Positions 8,609 to 16,752 of a stretch of 34,822 nucleotides of DNA are shown here, in pieces. Numbering within the stretch: the stretch's first letter is position 1; each line of letters starts with the position of its first letter. The notes under the pieces are model-generated. The model saw only the letters and a program-made list of their open reading frames with translations, ran no database searches and had not been told where the DNA came from. This stretch comes from Candidatus Bipolaricaulota bacterium. GTDB taxonomy: Bacteria; Bipolaricaulota; Bipolaricaulia; M55B111. The stretch spans positions 1 to 34,822 of the forward strand of contig JAIPHJ010000019.1 of NCBI GenBank assembly GCA_021735245.1. Reading direction: 5' to 3'. The position numbers were made by a program, and so were the translations under genes.

Positions 8609-9367
8609 GTGTCGAAAAAGAGTGTCCTTTATACTGGTGTTTTATTGATTGTGGCCCTGCTTCTCATAGCTAATCCCGCAACGGGGCAGAATATTGGGGA
8701 CAAGTTATCCAGGACCATTAAACAAAGACTTAACCTGGACTCGGAAGTTTACAGGGTTGTTGAAACGGAGTATCAGGGCGAAAAGGTCGTCCTAATAGTT
8801 ATTTACGGAAACGGGGAGGCCCAAAATAGCAAACTTGGCTCCGATATAAAGTCCGGGCTGAAAAGGCACGAAGGTGAGTCCCCGGTCGCGATCTCAGTGC
8901 TAACACGGAACCGAGAGGCGAGTTTTCAACCTTACGCACTGAGAATTATCCAGAACGGAGAGACCTTACAGGCCAGCCAGATATTTGGGATAACGGATGG
9001 CTTCAAAGAGGGCAAGGTGCCTGAAAAAGTCCCAATCGAGGGCAAAGTTTTCTGGGGAAGCAAAGGAATAATTACTCTGGGAAGTTCGTTTGACCCGACT
9101 ACTCCTTTCAAAATCAAGTACGGTACGACCAGTGCGAAGTTTGCCCTGGATTCCAGCCTGCAACAAGAAGAACAAAAACCAGCCGAAGTATCCCAGAACA
9201 ACGAGGAGACCCAGATGGAGGGATACGAAGATAGCGAATCATCTGAAAGAAAGGACGAAGGTTCCTCTCGAGCAAGCAGTAGCAGGAAAAAAACGGGGCA
9301 GGGTCTGACTCTGGCTTTCTGGGGCGGCGTATTAACAGTAATTTCGTTTTCGCTTTTGGGGCTTTGA
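8609..9367 (+). CDS. Exported, C-terminally anchored protein of unknown function
   Basis: I do not recognise this family. The 252 residues begin with KK and a hydrophobic stretch ending near NPATG-Q (about residue 26), a signal peptide without lipobox Cys. A globular part of about 160 residues follows, rich in beta-type segments (for instance KVVLIVIYGNGEA and IKYGTTSAKFAL). Then comes a Gln/Glu/Ser-rich low-complexity linker of about 45 residues, and finally a hydrophobic segment of about 18 residues at the extreme C-terminus. It should sit outside the cytoplasmic membrane, tethered by its tail. I start at GTG 8609 because AGGTG at 8597-8601 is correctly spaced. The in-frame GTG at 8600 lies inside that ribosome site. 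It follows the 30-codon ORF and ends at a bidirectional terminator. Confidence 0.7.
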   Translation: MSKKSVLYTGVLLIVALLLIANPATGQNIGDKLSRTIKQRLNLDSEVYRVVETEYQGEKVVLIVIYGNGEAQNSKLGSDIKSGLKRHEGESPVAISVLTRNREASFQPYALRIIQNGETLQASQIFGITDGFKEGKVPEKVPIEGKVFWGSKGIITLGSSFDPTTPFKIKYGTTSAKFALDSSLQQEEQKPAEVSQNNEETQMEGYEDSESSERKDEGSSRASSSRKKTGQGLTLAFWGGVLTVISFSLLGL

Positions 9368-9394
9368 GATTTAAGGACAACAATATAATTATAA

Positions 9395-9436
9395 ACTGGG
9401 GCAGGCACATGAGTCCTGCCCCAGTAACAATTTTTT
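9395..9436. terminator. Terminator between convergent genes
   Basis: A perfect 11-bp stem, ACTGGGGCAGG (9395-9405) with CCTGCCCCAGT (9415-9425), has a 9-base loop. On the + strand AACAATTTTTT follows. On the minus strand a T-rich stretch also follows. It can therefore serve both the exported-protein gene and gcvH. Confidence 0.9.
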
Positions 9437-9446
9437 GGTCGTTTGG

Positions 9447-9830
9447 TTAAGCTTCTTCTTTTTTTAATTCTTCGTATTCGGATTCCCCCATTAGAGTCTC
9501 TAGTTCCGATTCATCTTCCATATCAAGTTTTACGAGCCAGCCTGACTCAAACGGAGATTTGTTTATCTTCTCCGGTTCGCCCTCGAGCGATTCATTGACT
9601 TCCGTTACTTTCCCGCTGATCGGAGCCTCAACGTCCGATACTGATTTTACGGATTCGATAACTACCATTTCCTCACCTTTTGAGTACTCTTCCCCCTGGT
9701 CAGGTAACTCGACAAAGACAATATCACCCAGTTCCTTCTGAGCAAAGTCGGTTATGCCAACTGTAACTTTACGACCTTCGACCCTGATCCAATCGTGATT
9801 TTCAGTATATTTAACCTCTCCTCCGGCCAT
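9447..9830 (-). CDS. gcvH: Glycine cleavage system H protein
   Basis: GcvH carries the lipoyl arm that takes the aminomethyl group from the P-protein to the T-protein. The 127 residues show the usual N-terminus (YTENHDWIRVEG), the lipoylation motif VIESVKSVSDV with Lys62, and the downstream EPEKINKSPFESGWL. AGGAGG lies 4 bases before the ATG. In most genomes gcvH sits with gcvT and gcvP. Here it stands alone, some 20 kb from gcvPA-gcvPB and facing a terminator, so it is probably expressed separately. The bases 9831-9968 between it and the GlmU-like gene form a divergent control region. Confidence 0.95.
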   Translation of the reverse strand: MAGGEVKYTENHDWIRVEGRKVTVGITDFAQKELGDIVFVELPDQGEEYSKGEEMVVIESVKSVSDVEAPISGKVTEVNESLEGEPEKINKSPFESGWLVKLDMEDESELETLMGESEYEELKKEEA

Positions 9831-9934
9831 AATACCTCCTCTTTTTTGATCGTGGTATATAATTGTAGCACTGATTCGACTTACTGATTAGTTAAAATCT
9901 TTCCCAGATTATTGTCGAGAAACCCGTTTATCAT

Positions 9935-9963
9935 TGCAACCAAGAAACCGATTAATTATATTT
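9935..9963 (+). promoter_or_regulatory. Possible promoter for the GlmU-like gene
   Basis: TTGCAA at 9935-9940 is followed after about 17 bases by an AT-rich -10-like stretch near 9958-9963. The placement just ahead of the gene fits, but the -10 is poor. Confidence 0.3.
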
Positions 9964-9977
9964 AGTCGGTGAAGTCG

Positions 9978-10979
9978 ATGGATTGTGTAATTCTCGCAGC
10001 GGGAGAAGGTTCCCGCATGAATTCGTCAAAACCGAAAGTCCTGCATGAAATTGCCGGGAAGCCTTTAATCGAACATTTACTGGGGTCAATCGATCCCTTA
10101 GAATTGTCTCGTATTATCGTGGTCGTAGGATACAAGGAAAAATTAATCAGGAATTCGCTGGCGCAAAAGGATCTTAAATTCTCAGTCCAGGAAGACCAGA
10201 AGGGTACGGCACACGCTCTTAATCAAGCAAAGGGGAAAATCAAGAGTAGTGACTTTCTGGTCATCTTCGGGGATATTCCTTTAGTAAAAACTTCTTCACT
10301 GGAAAGGTTTATAGAATTTTCAAATAAGAAAAAAGTCGATCTTTCTCTCCTTACGGTAAATAGAGACGATCCCAGCGGCTACGGTAGAATTAAGCGGTCG
10401 AGTGACGGAAGCGTAGAAGAGATAATAGAGGAGCAGGATACTTCGGAAGAAGAGAAGAAAATAACGGAAATCAACGCGGGAATCTACCTTATGGCAAACA
10501 TAGACTACCTCTGGCAGGAACTTGACTCGATAGGTTCGGATAATGCTCAGGGTGAGTTCTACTTGACCGATCTAGTAAAACGCTTTTCACGGAAAGGGAA
10601 AAGGGTCGCTGGGTTCCGGGCCGAAAGCCCGGAAGAATTTCTGGGAGTAAATACCAGAAAAGACCTGGCATTTGCAGGAAAAGTGCTAAACCGGAGGAAA
10701 ATGAACTCGCTATTTGATAGCGGGGTAACCGTAATTGACCCGGAATCGACGATAGTCGAAAGCGAGGTCAGTATAGGTCAAGACACGATTATAGAACCTT
10801 TCACTATAATTAAAGGAGAAACGTCAATAGGATCGAACGCCAGAATAGGCCCCCATGTGGAAATTGTCGACGGCGAGATCGGCGAGGGAGTGGAGCTAAG
10901 CCATTCGGTTGTAAAAGGTGCTAGGGTTCGGGATAATAGGACGATTGAGCCATTTAGTATTCTCGGCCCAAATAGTTGA
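9978..10979 (+). CDS. GlmU-like UDP-GlcNAc pyrophosphorylase lacking most of the acetyltransferase domain
   Basis: The protein is 333 residues, against about 455 for normal bifunctional GlmU. The N-terminal nucleotidyltransferase is complete in its signatures: LAAGEGSRM, GTAHAL, GDIPLV, GYGRI, INAGIYL and QGEFYLTD. After it only a few left-handed beta-helix repeats remain (IGSNARIGPHVEI, IGEGVELSHSVV). The chain stops at FSILGPNS, so the region with the acetyl-transfer histidine and CoA site is missing. The next gene, prs, starts 60 bases later, leaving no room for a frameshifted remainder. It probably makes UDP-GlcNAc from GlcNAc-1-P and UTP only; a separate glucosamine-1-P acetyltransferase would be needed. 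I start at ATG 9978 (GGTGA 5 bases upstream) rather than GTG 9969. The glmU-prs-ctc order is typical of Bacillota. Confidence 0.85.
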   Translation: MDCVILAAGEGSRMNSSKPKVLHEIAGKPLIEHLLGSIDPLELSRIIVVVGYKEKLIRNSLAQKDLKFSVQEDQKGTAHALNQAKGKIKSSDFLVIFGDIPLVKTSSLERFIEFSNKKKVDLSLLTVNRDDPSGYGRIKRSSDGSVEEIIEEQDTSEEEKKITEINAGIYLMANIDYLWQELDSIGSDNAQGEFYLTDLVKRFSRKGKRVAGFRAESPEEFLGVNTRKDLAFAGKVLNRRKMNSLFDSGVTVIDPESTIVESEVSIGQDTIIEPFTIIKGETSIGSNARIGPHVEIVDGEIGEGVELSHSVVKGARVRDNRTIEPFSILGPNS

Positions 10980-11039
10980 TAAGTCCTGATCAAATTCCAA
11001 AGCTGGGCGCAATAAACCAAATAAACCGAGGAGATAAAA

Positions 11040-11987
11040 TTGCAGGATCTTAAAATCATAGCGGGAAACTCAAACCCCGAATTAACTCAAGAAATTGTTA
11101 CTAACCTGGACAAGGAACTAACCGAAGCTTCAGTAGACAGGTTTCCGGACGGAGAAATACACGTCCACGTGCAGGAGACCGTAAGAGGAGCATCCGTTTT
11201 CGTCGTCCAGTCCACCTCGCCGCCGGTGAACGAAAACCTGGTGGAACTGCTCCTTATAATTGACGCGCTAAAGAGGGCTTCGGCAAAGCAAATAGCGGCC
11301 GTCATCCCCTACTACGGTTACGCCCGACAGGACAGAAAACAGACCGGCAGGGTTCCGATTAGTGCAAAACTGGTAGCAAACATCATATCTACTGCCGGAG
11401 CGGACCGAATCCTAACGGTAGATTTGCACGCCGGCCAGATACAGGGGTTCTTCGACATCCCCGTAGACAACCTTCGAGGGGATCCAGTACTGGCAAAAAC
11501 ACTAAACGACGAGATATCCTCCGAAGAAGGCGTAGTAGTCAGCCCGGACGTCGGAGGAGCAAAAAGGGCAAGAAAAGTATCGCAAAAACTAAACCTACCC
11601 CTTGCCATAGTCGAGAAGAAAAGGGATAGACGGGACGGAGGCGTGAAGGTCTTAAACCTGATCGGCGACGTGAAATCCAAGCGGTGTCTGATAGTCGACG
11701 ACATAGTCAGTACTGCGGGAACTCTAACAGAGGTAGCGGAAATACTGAAAGAAAGAGGAGCAAGTCACATAGAAGCAATCTGCACACACGGCATCTTCGC
11801 AGAGGACGCCCTGGATTTGATCGAGAAGTCTTCGATAAACTCCGTCACCGTGACAAACACGATCAAAAATCCAGAGGCGGAAAAAACTGACTTTATAAAT
11901 TACATCTCCGTGGGAGATTTATTCGCCCGAACGATAAAACGGATTTACGAGGAAAAATCGGTGTCGACTTTGTTCCCCCATTCCTAA
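11040..11987 (+). CDS. prs: Ribose-phosphate pyrophosphokinase (PRPP synthetase)
   Basis: Prs makes 5-phosphoribosyl-1-pyrophosphate from ribose-5-phosphate and ATP, feeding purine, pyrimidine, NAD, His and Trp synthesis. The 315 residues are the standard length. They carry the PRPP synthetase signature DLHAGQIQGFFDIPVDNL, the VVSPDVGGAKRA loop and the PRPP-binding CLIVDDIVSTAGTL. The start is TTG with GAGGAG 7 bases upstream, and the next residues (DLKIIAGNSNPEL) fit the family. PRPP from here would serve the nicotinate phosphoribosyltransferase encoded at 21.5-22.7 kb. Confidence 0.97.
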   Translation: MQDLKIIAGNSNPELTQEIVTNLDKELTEASVDRFPDGEIHVHVQETVRGASVFVVQSTSPPVNENLVELLLIIDALKRASAKQIAAVIPYYGYARQDRKQTGRVPISAKLVANIISTAGADRILTVDLHAGQIQGFFDIPVDNLRGDPVLAKTLNDEISSEEGVVVSPDVGGAKRARKVSQKLNLPLAIVEKKRDRRDGGVKVLNLIGDVKSKRCLIVDDIVSTAGTLTEVAEILKERGASHIEAICTHGIFAEDALDLIEKSSINSVTVTNTIKNPEAEKTDFINYISVGDLFARTIKRIYEEKSVSTLFPHS

Positions 11988-12045
11988 TATAATTGTGTGA
12001 AGTAAGACGGATCTGGAAAAAGAAATTCAAAGAAAGGTGATATTG

Positions 12046-12771
12046 ATGGCAACGCTTCAGGTAAGTGAAAGAGAATCAGAGGAAAATCCGAATACCTTGC
12101 GGCGCGAGGGCAAGCTACCAGCGGTACTCTACGGACCCGAGCGGGATTCGGTAAGCTTAACGATAAACAAGAAAAAGATGAAAGAACTGATGAACGAGAT
12201 AACGAGAAGTACCAGAGTTGAGCTCGAACTCGACGGCGACGTTCACGAGGTATTCCTGCGGGATATCCAATACGATCATCTAACCGACGAACCGATTCAT
12301 ATCGACTTCTACGAAGTTCCGGACAATCACCCCGTAGAAATGGAAATACCGGTAGTAACGGTGGGAACACCGGAAGGGGTTAGCTCAGGTGGAATTATGG
12401 ACCATTTGATGGAAACCATAACGGTGTACGGAGAGGCAACGGACATTCCTGAAATACTTAGGCTGGACGTAGAAGAACTCGAAATCGGTGACTCAATCCA
12501 CGTATCGGACCTCGATCTAGGTGACTTAGAAATCCTGACCCCTGAAGACAGAACTGTACTATCAATTTTGGCTCCGAGAAAGGAAATAGAAATAGACCTC
12601 ACGGAACCAACCATAGGCGAGGAACTACTGGGGGAAGAAGAATTAGAAGCCGAAGAGGAAGAAGAATTAGAAGCCGAAGAGGAACTTGAAGAAGAAGAGA
12701 TGGAAGAAGGGGCCGCGGAAGAAGAGGAAGAAGAACTCGAGCCGGAAGAAGAAAGCGAAGGAGCGGAATAA
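12046..12771 (+). CDS. rplY: 50S ribosomal protein L25/general stress protein Ctc, with long acidic tail
   Basis: L25/Ctc binds 5S rRNA. The 241 residues have the N-terminal L25 fold (TLRREGKLPAVLYG, then FLRDIQYDHLTDEPIHIDFYEV) and the C-terminal TL5/Ctc beta domain (EIPVVTVGTPEGVSSGG to ILAPRKE). From about residue 185 the protein turns into a tail made almost wholly of Glu with Leu and Ala, longer than usual and partly built from a 24-base tandem duplication. In the family, acidic C-terminal tails are common, but this extent is striking and suits a salt-adapted proteome. ATG 12046 is chosen over GTG 12037, which lies in the AAAGGTGA ribosome site. It follows prs by 58 bases and is probably in the same transcript. 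Confidence 0.92.
   Translation: MATLQVSERESEENPNTLRREGKLPAVLYGPERDSVSLTINKKKMKELMNEITRSTRVELELDGDVHEVFLRDIQYDHLTDEPIHIDFYEVPDNHPVEMEIPVVTVGTPEGVSSGGIMDHLMETITVYGEATDIPEILRLDVEELEIGDSIHVSDLDLGDLEILTPEDRTVLSILAPRKEIEIDLTEPTIGEELLGEEELEAEEEEELEAEEELEEEEMEEGAAEEEEEELEPEEESEGAE
12637..12684 (+). repeat. Two perfect in-frame 24-bp tandem copies in the L25 tail
   Basis: Copies at 12637-12660 and 12661-12684 are identical and encode EELEAEEE twice. The duplication keeps frame and lengthens the acidic tail, which points to recent slippage or unequal exchange. Confidence 0.9.
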
Positions 12772-12849
12772 CCCAGTACCTAAGAGAGATCGGTTTGCTC
12801 CTTCCTCTTTGAAACACGGATTAACGGTTAGCTTCGGCTGATACTATTT

Positions 12850-12879
12850 TTGAAATGGTGAATATTATTTACATATAAT
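12850..12879 (+). promoter_or_regulatory. Sigma-A-type promoter of clpC
   Basis: TTGAAA (12850-12855), an 18-base spacer and TATAAT (12874-12879), about 35 bases before the clpC start. I found no CtsR heptad repeat (GGTCAAA type) and no CIRCE dyad around it. A small TTAGC-TTCG-GCTGA hairpin precedes it (about 12829-12842) but is too weak to call a terminator. Confidence 0.65.
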
Positions 12880-12914
12880 TCTAAAGATGAAGAGTTCTCT
12901 GGGAGGTGAGCTTG

Positions 12915-15398
12915 GTGAGTAACATGTACAAAAAGTTTTCGAAAAAGTCGATGGAGATAATGGCTACGGCATACGATGAGGCGGAAAAGTTAAACGATAA
13001 GGCAGTCTCCCCGGAACATCTGCTGCTGGCTCTTCTTAGAGCTAAAAACACGAGAGTTTATAAATTCTTGAAAGATAACGGGCTGTCCTATCATCACGTA
13101 CTCAGAGTGGTCAAACGGAATGATGAAGAAGAATTATCGCTTCCGCTACAGGACGAGCTGGAGCCGACGTCCCAGCTAAAGAAAATAATGAAAATGGGTT
13201 ACGACGAAGCTAGGTCAAGCCAGGGCGAAAACAAGATCGAACCCGCTCATCTCCTGATAAGCATCCTGGAGGAAGGCAACGGTACTGCTTCCTCGGTGAT
13301 AAAACAATTTGGTATCACTACAAGAAAGGCTCGATCCTACTTCTCCATGGTCCGGAAGAGCGACGCAAACCAGGGAATGGAATTAAAATTACAATCGACG
13401 GAAAAGGGCGGCCAGGAAGAAGGAGTGCTCGAGGAATTTGGAAGAAACTTAATTAAAGAAGCCAACGAGGGAGAACTGGACCCGGTAATTGGGAGAGACG
13501 AGGAGATAAACAGAGTCATCCAGACCCTTACCCGGAGAAAAAAGAATAATCCCGTACTTATAGGTGAGGCCGGCGTGGGAAAAACGGCGATTGTAGAGGG
13601 ATTAGCTCAGAAGATAGCCAGCCAGGAAGTTCCCGGTATTCTGACAAGTAAGAAGATATTCGAAGTCGATATGGCTGCTATGGTCGCTGGAACTAAGTAC
13701 AGGGGAGAATTCGAGCAACGACTCAAGGCCCTGATCAACGAGGTCACCAACAAGGACGAAGTAATTCTATTTATCGACGAACTTAGTACTGTAGTAGGAG
13801 CCGGCGGAGCCGAAGGTGCGATAGATGCTTCGTCGATCCTCAAACCCCCCCTTGCCTCCGGGGCAATCCAGAGTATTGGTACGGCAACAATAGACGATTA
13901 CCGAAAATCCGTCGAAAAGGATCCCGCATTAAAACGCAGGTTTAAGACGATTACAGTGGAAGAACCGACAATTCAGCATACAATAGAGATTCTAAAAGGG
14001 ATTCAGGATAGATACGAAAACCATCATAACGTAAAGATAACCGAAGAAGCTATCGAACAGGCCGCACGGTTGAGCGACCGCTATATAACCGGGCAGTTCT
14101 TACCCGATAAGGCGATAGATCTCATCGACGAAACAGCAGCAAAAGTAAGACTGGATAACTTCAATTTGCCCCCTGAATTAAGGGAAGTTTCCCGGGAGAG
14201 GATTTCGATCAAGCAGCAGGAAGAAGAAGCAACTAATTCAGGAGATTACGAAAAGGCGGCGGAACTGAGGGACCAGAGAAGGGAGCTTACTGAAGAACTT
14301 GAAAATTACGAAGAGACCGAAGATAGGTCTCAAAACGGCGACGGATTAGTAGAGGGTAAGGATATAGCTGAAATGGTCTCTTCCTGGACGGGAGTTCCGG
14401 TAGGTCGTCTCCAGAAGGAAGAGAGAAAGCGAATGGTAGACATGGAGCAAGAGATACACAAGCGGTTAATCGGCCAGAACGAGGCAGTAAATGCAATCTC
14501 CCAATCGCTTCGCAGAGCTTACGCCGGAGTGAAAGATCCCAATCGTCCGATAGGTTCTTTCATGTTCCTCGGACCAACAGGGGTGGGGAAAACCGAACTT
14601 AGCAAAACCCTCGCCGAATTCCTGTTTGGGGACGAAGAGGCACTAATCCGGGTAGACATGTCTGAATACATGGAAAAATTCAATGTCTCACGGTTGACCG
14701 GTGCACCTCCCGGCTACGTAGGATACGAAGAGGCCGGTAAACTAACCGAAGCGGTCCGCCACAGGCCACACTCGGTAATCCTGTTCGACGAGATTGAAAA
14801 AGCCCACCACGATGTCTTTAATATCTTACTTCAGGTTATGGAAGACGGCGTTCTTACCGATTCTCAGGGACGTCAGGTCAATTTCCGAAATAGCGTTATG
14901 ATAATGACGTCGAACCTTGGCGGGAAACTCATAACTGACAAGACCCAGTTGGGATTCGGGTCCAAGGAAGTGGACTCGAAGGAATCTTACGAAGAGATGA
15001 AGAATATGGTTATGGATAAGGTGAAGGACGAGTTCAGGCCCGAATTTCTAAACCGTCTGGACGACCTCGTCGTGTTCCACCAGCTGACGGAGAAAGAGGT
15101 ATTCAAGATTGCCGAATTCATGCTGGATAGGCTCCAGGAAAGGTTGATTGAAAAGCACGGGTTGAACTTAGACATCTCCCAATCGGCAAAAGAACTTCTG
15201 GTCGAACAAGGTTACGACTCCAAGTACGGTGCGAGACCGATGAGACGTACCATCGAACGGTTAATAGAGAACAAGATTTCCGATCACCTATTACAGGGTG
15301 ATTTCGACGAAACGAGCACGATATCCGTCGGTTCCGAGGACGGAGATATCCTTCTCGAGGGGGTAAACAACAAGAGCGCCGTCGGCGTCGGAGATTGA
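12915..15398 (+). CDS. clpC: ATP-dependent Clp protease/chaperone subunit ClpC
   Basis: ClpC is the two-ring AAA+ unfoldase that feeds ClpP. The 827 residues contain two N-terminal Clp repeats (SPEHLLLALL and EPAHLLISIL), a first AAA domain with GEAGVGKT (Lys223), and a middle domain with a UVR-like coiled segment (KAAELRDQRRELTEEL). A second AAA domain follows with GPTGVGKT (Lys559) and the C-terminal small domain (RPMRRTIERLIENKI). The start is GTG 12915, 8 bases after GGAGG; GTG 12906 overlaps that site. In Bacillus, clpC follows ctsR-mcsA-mcsB. Here those are absent, and clpC has its own promoter and leads straight into radA and disA. Confidence 0.96.
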   Translation: MSNMYKKFSKKSMEIMATAYDEAEKLNDKAVSPEHLLLALLRAKNTRVYKFLKDNGLSYHHVLRVVKRNDEEELSLPLQDELEPTSQLKKIMKMGYDEARSSQGENKIEPAHLLISILEEGNGTASSVIKQFGITTRKARSYFSMVRKSDANQGMELKLQSTEKGGQEEGVLEEFGRNLIKEANEGELDPVIGRDEEINRVIQTLTRRKKNNPVLIGEAGVGKTAIVEGLAQKIASQEVPGILTSKKIFEVDMAAMVAGTKYRGEFEQRLKALINEVTNKDEVILFIDELSTVVGAGGAEGAIDASSILKPPLASGAIQSIGTATIDDYRKSVEKDPALKRRFKTITVEEPTIQHTIEILKGIQDRYENHHNVKITEEAIEQAARLSDRYITGQFLPDKAIDLIDETAAKVRLDNFNLPPELREVSRERISIKQQEEEATNSGDYEKAAELRDQRRELTEELENYEETEDRSQNGDGLVEGKDIAEMVSSWTGVPVGRLQKEERKRMVDMEQEIHKRLIGQNEAVNAISQSLRRAYAGVKDPNRPIGSFMFLGPTGVGKTELSKTLAEFLFGDEEALIRVDMSEYMEKFNVSRLTGAPPGYVGYEEAGKLTEAVRHRPHSVILFDEIEKAHHDVFNILLQVMEDGVLTDSQGRQVNFRNSVMIMTSNLGGKLITDKTQLGFGSKEVDSKESYEEMKNMVMDKVKDEFRPEFLNRLDDLVVFHQLTEKEVFKIAEFMLDRLQERLIEKHGLNLDISQSAKELLVEQGYDSKYGARPMRRTIERLIENKISDHLLQGDFDETSTISVGSEDGDILLEGVNNKSAVGVGD

Positions 15399-15404
15399 TA
15401 ATGG

Positions 15405-16751
15405 ATGGCTTATGAATGTAAAAACTGCGGATACGCTTCCGTCGAATGGCTCGGTCGCTGCCCAAAGTGTGGAGACTGGGATAGTTTCCGGCAGAATGAA
15501 TCGGAAGAGGATCCTGCTCGCGTAGACTTCGTCGACGAATCCCCGAAGCCCCTTTCGGAAATTTCGTTCGATTCAAAAGAACGGATACCAACTGACATCG
15601 GTGAGTTTGACCGTGTCCTGGGGGGTGGACTGATACCCGGTTCCGTAACCCTCCTCGGCGGAGACCCCGGTATTGGGAAATCTACCCTGCTCCTTCAAGC
15701 GGCAACAAACATAGCCAAGCGAGGCAAGGTTCTGTACATTTCAGGCGAGGAGTCCTCCAAACAACTCAAAATGAGGGCGGATCGCCTTAACATCTCCGCG
15801 AACGACCTGATTATTTACAGCGGACAGAGTCTCGAAAATGCGGTTTCCCACCTAAACGAACTGGAACCCATTTGTGTTATAGTGGATTCAATCCAATCCC
15901 TTCAAAGCACCGGCAATTCTTCCTCCCTCGGAAGTACAAAGCAGGTTCGTGAATTGGGACGGGAATTTACCAGGCTTGCCAAAAAGAAAGAAATAGCTAC
16001 CCTGTTAATCGGCCATATCACGAAATCCGGGGACTTCTCCGGGCCAAAAACGATCGAACACCTGGTAGATTCCACTATATATTTTGAGGGAAAGAGGGAC
16101 AATAACGTCAGACTAATGAGGCCGGAAAAAAATAGGTTCGGTTCGACCAGACTTCTGGGTCTATTCCAGATGACGGGGCAAGGGCTTCAGGAAATATTGA
16201 ACCCTTCCCAGTTCTTCGCTAAGAAAAACGGTCATTCGGACCAAAAAGGGACCACTACGGTCTGTACTGTCGAAGGAACTCGACCTATACTGGTGGAGAT
16301 TCAGGCCCTGGTTACCCCATCAAACTCCGGAGGAAGCGCTCAAAGGAGAACTACCGGCCTGGACTACAATCGGACTTCTTTACTATTTGCGGTTATCCAA
16401 AAACAGCTTGGCATAAATTTGCAGGAATTCGACATTTATCTTAACGTAGTCGGGGGATTCAATGTCGAGGAAACAGCTGCAGACCTGGGAATAGTAAGCG
16501 CCATTCTTTCCAGTTTCCAGGACAGGAAGATTGATAGTCAAACGGTAATAATCGGAGAAGTGGGCTTAAGCGGCGAGATAAGACCGGTGAAAAACTTGAA
16601 GTCGAGGGTTACCGAGGCAGAAAAATTAGGGTACAGGAAAGCTTTACTACCTGAAAGCCACGCAAAATTGAACGATCTGGACATGAACGTCGACCTAAAA
16701 CCAGTCAGCGACCTCGCTGACGCAATTGCGGAACTTGAATTGAGGGAGTAA
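15405..16751 (+). CDS. radA: DNA repair protein RadA
   Basis: RadA is a RecA-like ATPase that helps branch migration in recombination. The 448 residues begin with a C4 zinc finger (Cys5, Cys8, Cys19, Cys22). The RecA core follows, with GGDPGIGKST (Lys92) and the RadA-specific KNRFGST. The C-terminal Lon-like domain contains LNVVGGFNVEE and GEVGLSGEIRPV. It begins 6 bases after the clpC stop and leads to disA with one base between, so clpC-radA-disA is one transcription unit. Order and content match Bacillota. Confidence 0.97.
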   Translation: MAYECKNCGYASVEWLGRCPKCGDWDSFRQNESEEDPARVDFVDESPKPLSEISFDSKERIPTDIGEFDRVLGGGLIPGSVTLLGGDPGIGKSTLLLQAATNIAKRGKVLYISGEESSKQLKMRADRLNISANDLIIYSGQSLENAVSHLNELEPICVIVDSIQSLQSTGNSSSLGSTKQVRELGREFTRLAKKKEIATLLIGHITKSGDFSGPKTIEHLVDSTIYFEGKRDNNVRLMRPEKNRFGSTRLLGLFQMTGQGLQEILNPSQFFAKKNGHSDQKGTTTVCTVEGTRPILVEIQALVTPSNSGGSAQRRTTGLDYNRTSLLFAVIQKQLGINLQEFDIYLNVVGGFNVEETAADLGIVSAILSSFQDRKIDSQTVIIGEVGLSGEIRPVKNLKSRVTEAEKLGYRKALLPESHAKLNDLDMNVDLKPVSDLADAIAELELRE

Positions 16752-16752
16752 T

